From Tachypleus tridentatus (Eukaryota; Arthropoda; Merostomata; Xiphosura; Limulidae): 64,000 bases of DNA. The notes below the pieces were generated by a model, which saw only the letters and a program-made list of their open reading frames with translations, was not told the DNA's origin and did no database searches. Shown here piece after piece: positions 58,701 through 64,000 of this stretch (positions are counted from its first letter, which is position 1; each line of letters begins with the position of its first letter). The position numbers and the translations under genes were made by a program. The DNA lies in assembly GCF_004210375.1 (NCBI RefSeq), contig NC_134830.1, positions 47,931,094-47,995,093 on the forward strand, read 5' to 3'.

Positions 58701-61700
58701 TTTACATAAAAACAACTTAACTACCATGTGATATAGTATTTTTTTCATAGGAAAACACCATCTTTACTTCAATGTGATATACTGTTTTTACATAAGAGAA
58801 TCACCAACTCTACCATTTGATATTCGGTTTTAACATAAAAAAAAACACCGGCTTAACTTACACGGATATACTTTTTTTAGATAAAACATACACTGGCTTG
58901 ACCATGTGATATACTATTTTTACCTAAGAAAAACACTAGCATAACTACCATGTGATATACTGTTTTTACATAAGAAACCAACCGGCTTAACTACCATGTG
59001 ATAGAGTGTTTTTACATAAGAAAAACACCAGCTTAACTACCACGAGATATACTGTTTTTAAATAAGAAAAACACCAGCTTACCTACCATGTAATATACTA
59101 AGTTTACTTTAGAAAAGCATAATTTAAAAACCATGTGATATACTGTTTTTACATCAGAAAAACAGCAGTTTAACTACCATGTGATATACTGCTTTTACAT
59201 AGGAAAAACATTAACTTAACTTCCATGAGATATACCAGTTTTAACTGAAAAAAACACCAGCTTAACTTCCATGTGATTACTGTTTTTACATAACAAAAAA
59301 CACCGACTTAACTACCATGTGACATACTGTTTTTATATCACAAAAAACCGGCTCAACTACCATGTGATACACTGTTTTTACCCAAGAAAAAATTTCGACT
59401 TAACTACCATGATATATACCATATTTACATAAGAGAAACACCTGCTTAACTACCTCGAGATATACTGTTTTACATAAGAAAACCACCAGATTTACTACCA
59501 TGTAATAAACTGTTTTTACATATGAAAAACACCGGCTCTACCTCATGATATATTCTTTTTCTGAAGAAAAACACTAGCTTAAATACCATGTGATATACTG
59601 TTTTTACATAAGAAAACAACATAACTACCATGTGATATAGTGTTTTTTCATAGGTAAAACACCAGCTTTACTACTATGTGATATACTGCTTTTACATAGG
59701 AGAAAACATCAACTTAACTTCCATGTGATATACTGTTTTTACTTAAAAAACACCTGCTTAACTACCACAAGATATACTATTTTTCATAAGAAAAACACCG
59801 GCTCTACCATGTGTTATACATTTTTTACATAACAAAACCACCGGCTCTTCCATGCGATATACTAATTTTATCTCAAAAAAACACTACCTACGATACCATA
59901 TGATATACTGTTTTTACATAGGAAAAACACCAGCTTAATTACCATGTGATAAAGTGTTTTTACATAAGAAAAACACCAGCTTAACTACCATGTGATAAAG
60001 TGTTTTTACATAAGAAAAACACCAGCTTAACTACCATGTGATATAGTGTTTTAACATAAGTAAAACACCAGCTTAACTACAGTGTGATATACTTTTTTGA
60101 CATAAGAAAAACACCCGCTTAACTATCACGAGATATACTGTTTTTACATAAGAAAAACTTCGGCACTTCCTTGTGATATACTGTTTTTACATAAGAAAAA
60201 CTTCGGCACTTCCTTGTGATATACTGTTTTTACATGAGAAAAACTTCGGCACTTCCTTGTGATATACTGTTTTTACATGAGAAAACTTCGGCACTTCCTT
60301 GTGATATACTGTTTTTACATAAGAAAACACAAACTTAACTACCATGTGATATTCTGCTTTTACATAAAAACAACTTAACTACCATGTGATATAGTGTTTT
60401 TTCATAGGAAAAACACCAACTTTACTTCAATGTGATATACTGTTTTTACATAAGAGAATCACCAACTCTACCATTTGATATTCGGTTTTAACATAAAAAA
60501 CACCGGCTTAACTAACACGAGATACACTTTTTTTAGATAAAACATACACTGGCTTGACCATGTGATATACTATTTTTACCTAAGAAAAACACTAGCTTAA
60601 CTACCATGTGATATACTGCTTTTACATAGGAGAAAACATCAACTTAACTTCCATGTGATATACTGTTTTCAACTAAGAAAATAACACTGGTTTAACAACA
60701 GTGTGATATACTGTTTTTACATTGGACAAACCCCAGTTTAACGGCCATGTGATATACTGTTTTGACATAAGAAAAACACCAACTTAACAACCACGAGATA
60801 TACTGTTTTTAAATAAGAAAAACACCAGCTTACTTACCATGTAATATACTGTTTTTACATAAGAAAAACACTGGCTCTACCATTCGATATACTAAGTTTA
60901 CTTTAGAAAAGCTTAATTTAAAAACCATGTGATATACTGTTTTTACATCAGAAAAACAGCAGTTTAACTACCATGTGATATACTGCTTTTACATAGGAAA
61001 AACATTAACTTAACTTCCATGTGATATACCAGTTTTACCTGAAAAAAAACACCAGCTTAACTACCATGTGATATACTGTTTTACATAACAAAAAAACACC
61101 GACTTAACTACCATGTGACATACTGTTTTTATATCAGAAAAAACTGGCTCAACTACCATGTGATATACTGTTTCACATAAGAAAAAATTGATGTATCGAA
61201 CATGTGATATTCTTTTTTAACATAAAAAAACCGACTCTACCATGTGATACACTGTTTTTACCCAAGAAAAAATTTCGACTTAACTACCATGATATATACC
61301 ATATTTACATAAGAGAAACACCGGCTTAACTACCTGAGATATACTGTTTTACATAAGAAAACCACCAGATTTACTACCATGTAATAAACTGTTTTACATA
61401 TGAAAAACACCGGCTCTACCTCATGATATATTCTTTTTCTGAAGAAAAACACTAGCTTAAATACCATGTGATATACTGTTTTTACATAAGAAAACAACAT
61501 AACTACCATGTGATATAGTGTTTTTTCATAGGTAAAACACCAGCTTAACTACTATGTGATATACTGCTTTTACATAGGAGAAAACATCAACTTAACTTCC
61601 ATGTGATATACTGTTTTTACATAAAAAAACACCTGCTTAACTACCACAAGATATACTATTTTTCATAAGAAAAACACCGGCTCTACCATGTGTTATACAT

Positions 61701-64000
61701 TTTTTACATAACAAAACCACCGGCTCTTCCATGCGATATACTAATTTTATCTCAAAAAACACTACCTACGATACCATATAATATAGTGTTTTTACATAGG
61801 AAAAACACCAGCTTAACTACCATGTGATAAAGTGTTTTTACATAAGAAAAACACCAGCTTAACTACCATGTGATATAGTGTTTTTACATAAGAAAAACAC
61901 CAGCTTAACTACAGTGTGATATACTTTTTTGACATAAGAAAAACACCCGCTTAACTATCACGAGATATGCTGTTTTTACATAAGAAAAACTTCGGCACTT
62001 CCTTGTGATATACTGTTTTTACATAAGAAAAACTTCGGCACTTCCTTGTGATATACTGTTTTTACATGAGAAAAACTTCGGCACTTCCTTGTGATATACT
62101 GTTTTTACATGAGAAAAACTTCGGCACTTCCTTGTGATATACTGTTTTTACATAAGAAAAACTTCTGCACTTCCTTGTGATATACTGTTTTTACATAAAA
62201 AACAACTTAACTACCATGTGATATAGTGTTTTTTCATAGGAAACACACCAACTTTACTTCAATGTGATATACTGTTTTTACATAAGAGAATCACCAACTT
62301 TACTATTTGATATTCGGTTTTATCATAAAAAAACACCGGCTTCACTAACACGAGATATACTTTTTTTAGATAAAACATACACTGGCTTGACCATGTGATA
62401 TACTATTTTTACCTAAGAAAAACACTAGCTTAACTACAATGTGATATACTGTTTTTACATAAGAAACCAACCGGCTGAACTACCATGTGATAGAGTGTTT
62501 TTACATAAGAAAAACACCAGCTTAACTACCATCTGGTATACTGTTTTCACCTAAGAAAATAACACTGGTTTAACTACAGTGTGATATACTGTTTTTACAT
62601 ATGACAAACCCCAGTTTAACGGCCATGTGATATACTGTTTTGACATAAGAAAAACACCAGCTTAACTACCACGAGATATACTCTTTTTAAATAAGAAAAA
62701 CACCAGCTTACTTTCCATGTATTATACTAAGTTTACTTTAGAAAAGCATAATTTAAAAACCATGTGATATACTGTTTTTACATCAGAAAAACAGCAGTTT
62801 AACTACCATGTGTTATACTGCTTTTACATAGGAAAAACATTAACTTAACTTCCATGTGATATACCAGTTTTACCTGAAAAAAAACACCAGCTTAACTACC
62901 ATGTGAGTACTGTTTTTACATAACAAAAAACACCGACTTAACTACCATGTGACATACTGTTTTTATATCAGAAAAAACCGGCTCAACTACCATGTGATAT
63001 ACTGTTTCACATAAGAAAAAATTGATGTATCGAACATGTGATATTCTTTTTTAACATAAAAAACCGGCTCTACCATGTGATACACTGTTTTTACCCAAGA
63101 AAAAATTTCGACTTAACTACCATGATATATACCATATTTACATAAGAGAAACACCGGCTTAACTACCTCGAGATATACTGTTTTACATAAGAAAACCACC
63201 AGATTTACTACCATGTAATAAACTGTTTTTACGTATGAAAAACACCGGCTCTACCTCATGATATATTCTTTTTCTGAAGAAAAACACTAGCTTAAATACC
63301 ATGTGATATACTGTTTTTACATAAGAAACCAACCGGCTGAACTACCATGTGATAGAGTGTTTTTACATAAGAAAAACACCAGCTTAACTACCATCTGGTA
63401 TACTGTTTTCACCTAAGAAAATAACACTGGTTTAACTACAGTGTGATATACTGTTTTTACATATGACAAACCCCAGTTTAACGGCCATGTGATATACTGT
63501 TTTGACATAAGAAAAACACCAGCTTAACTACCACGAGATATACTCTTTTTAAATAAGAAAAACACCAGCTTACTTTCCATGTATTATACTAAGTTTACTT
63601 TAGAAAAGCATAATTTAAAAACCATGTGATATACTGTTTTTACATCAGAAAAACAGCAGTTTAACTACCATGTGTTATACTGCTTTTACATAGGAAAAAC
63701 ATTAACTTAACTTCCATGTGATATACCAGTTTTACCTGAAAAAAAACACCAGCTTAACTACCATGTGAGTACTGTTTTTACATAACAAAAAACACCGACT
63801 TAACTACCATGTGACATACTGTTTTTATATCAGAAAAAACCGGCTCAACTACCATGTGATATACTGTTTCACATAAGAAAAAATTGATGTATCGAACATG
63901 TGATATTCTTTTTTAACATAAAAAACCGGCTCTACCATGTGATACACTGTTTTTACCCAAGAAAAAATTTCGACTTAACTACCATGATATATACCATATT
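52755..64000. repeat. 46-bp satellite with higher-order structure, runs off the window end
   Basis: Roughly 240 units of CTACCATGTGATATACTGTT, TTTACATAAGAAAAACACCG, GCTTAA. Variant units recur in fixed order, giving higher-order blocks at offsets of 1486 bp (56492 and 57978), about 1.8-1.9 kb (59562 and 61440) and 862 bp (62461 and 63323). Two 70-codon open frames in it are copies of one another. Confidence 0.97.

Overview
The window is eukaryotic, AT-rich and dominated by repeats. The one gene I can name is a neuropeptide GPCR of the arthropod tachykinin-receptor type, with small exons and large introns. Abundant tRNA-derived SINEs, Penelope-like and CR1-like retroelement relics and very many 30-70 bp minisatellites surround it. 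This suggests an arthropod, plausibly a chelicerate such as a horseshoe crab. The species is inference from repeat style and the receptor, not proven.

Layout. 1-12.4 kb: intergenic sequence with SINEs (several with perfect target-site duplications), a fossil pogo/Tigger-like DNA transposon (2637-4262) and a series of short minisatellites. 12.69-24.95 kb, minus strand: the last four coding exons of a tachykinin-like receptor (TM4 at 24736-24951, TM5 at 20602-20752, TM6-7 at 13854-14050, cytoplasmic tail at 12690-12930). Every exon junction keeps GT/AG and reading phase. The exon or exons for the N-terminus and TM1-TM3 are not visible. The introns hold a roughly 5 kb array of a 39-bp repeat with a Penelope fragment inside it, a CR1-like LINE cut by a SINE, and minisatellites that abut splice sites. 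25-30.9 kb: SINEs, two minisatellites and two candidate plus-strand exons (28731-28805, 30485-30565). 30.9-39.6 kb: a 52-bp minisatellite whose orientation changes at Penelope-like terminal fragments, then a decayed Penelope-like element with RT and GIY-YIG domains, interrupted by a 500-N assembly gap. 39.6-44.8 kb: mostly unremarkable sequence with SINEs. 45.0-52.4 kb: a 3.8 kb tandem segmental duplication whose ends lie inside SINEs. The middle SINE is a visible recombinant of the outer two, so the duplication arose by SINE-SINE unequal crossing over. 52.75-64 kb: a 46-bp satellite with higher-order organisation running off the window end.

Apart from the receptor, little here acts as a conventional gene. 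Tandem arrays make up roughly 40 percent of the window by my estimate. Most long open frames are by-products of arrays whose unit length is a multiple of three (39 or 42 bp).
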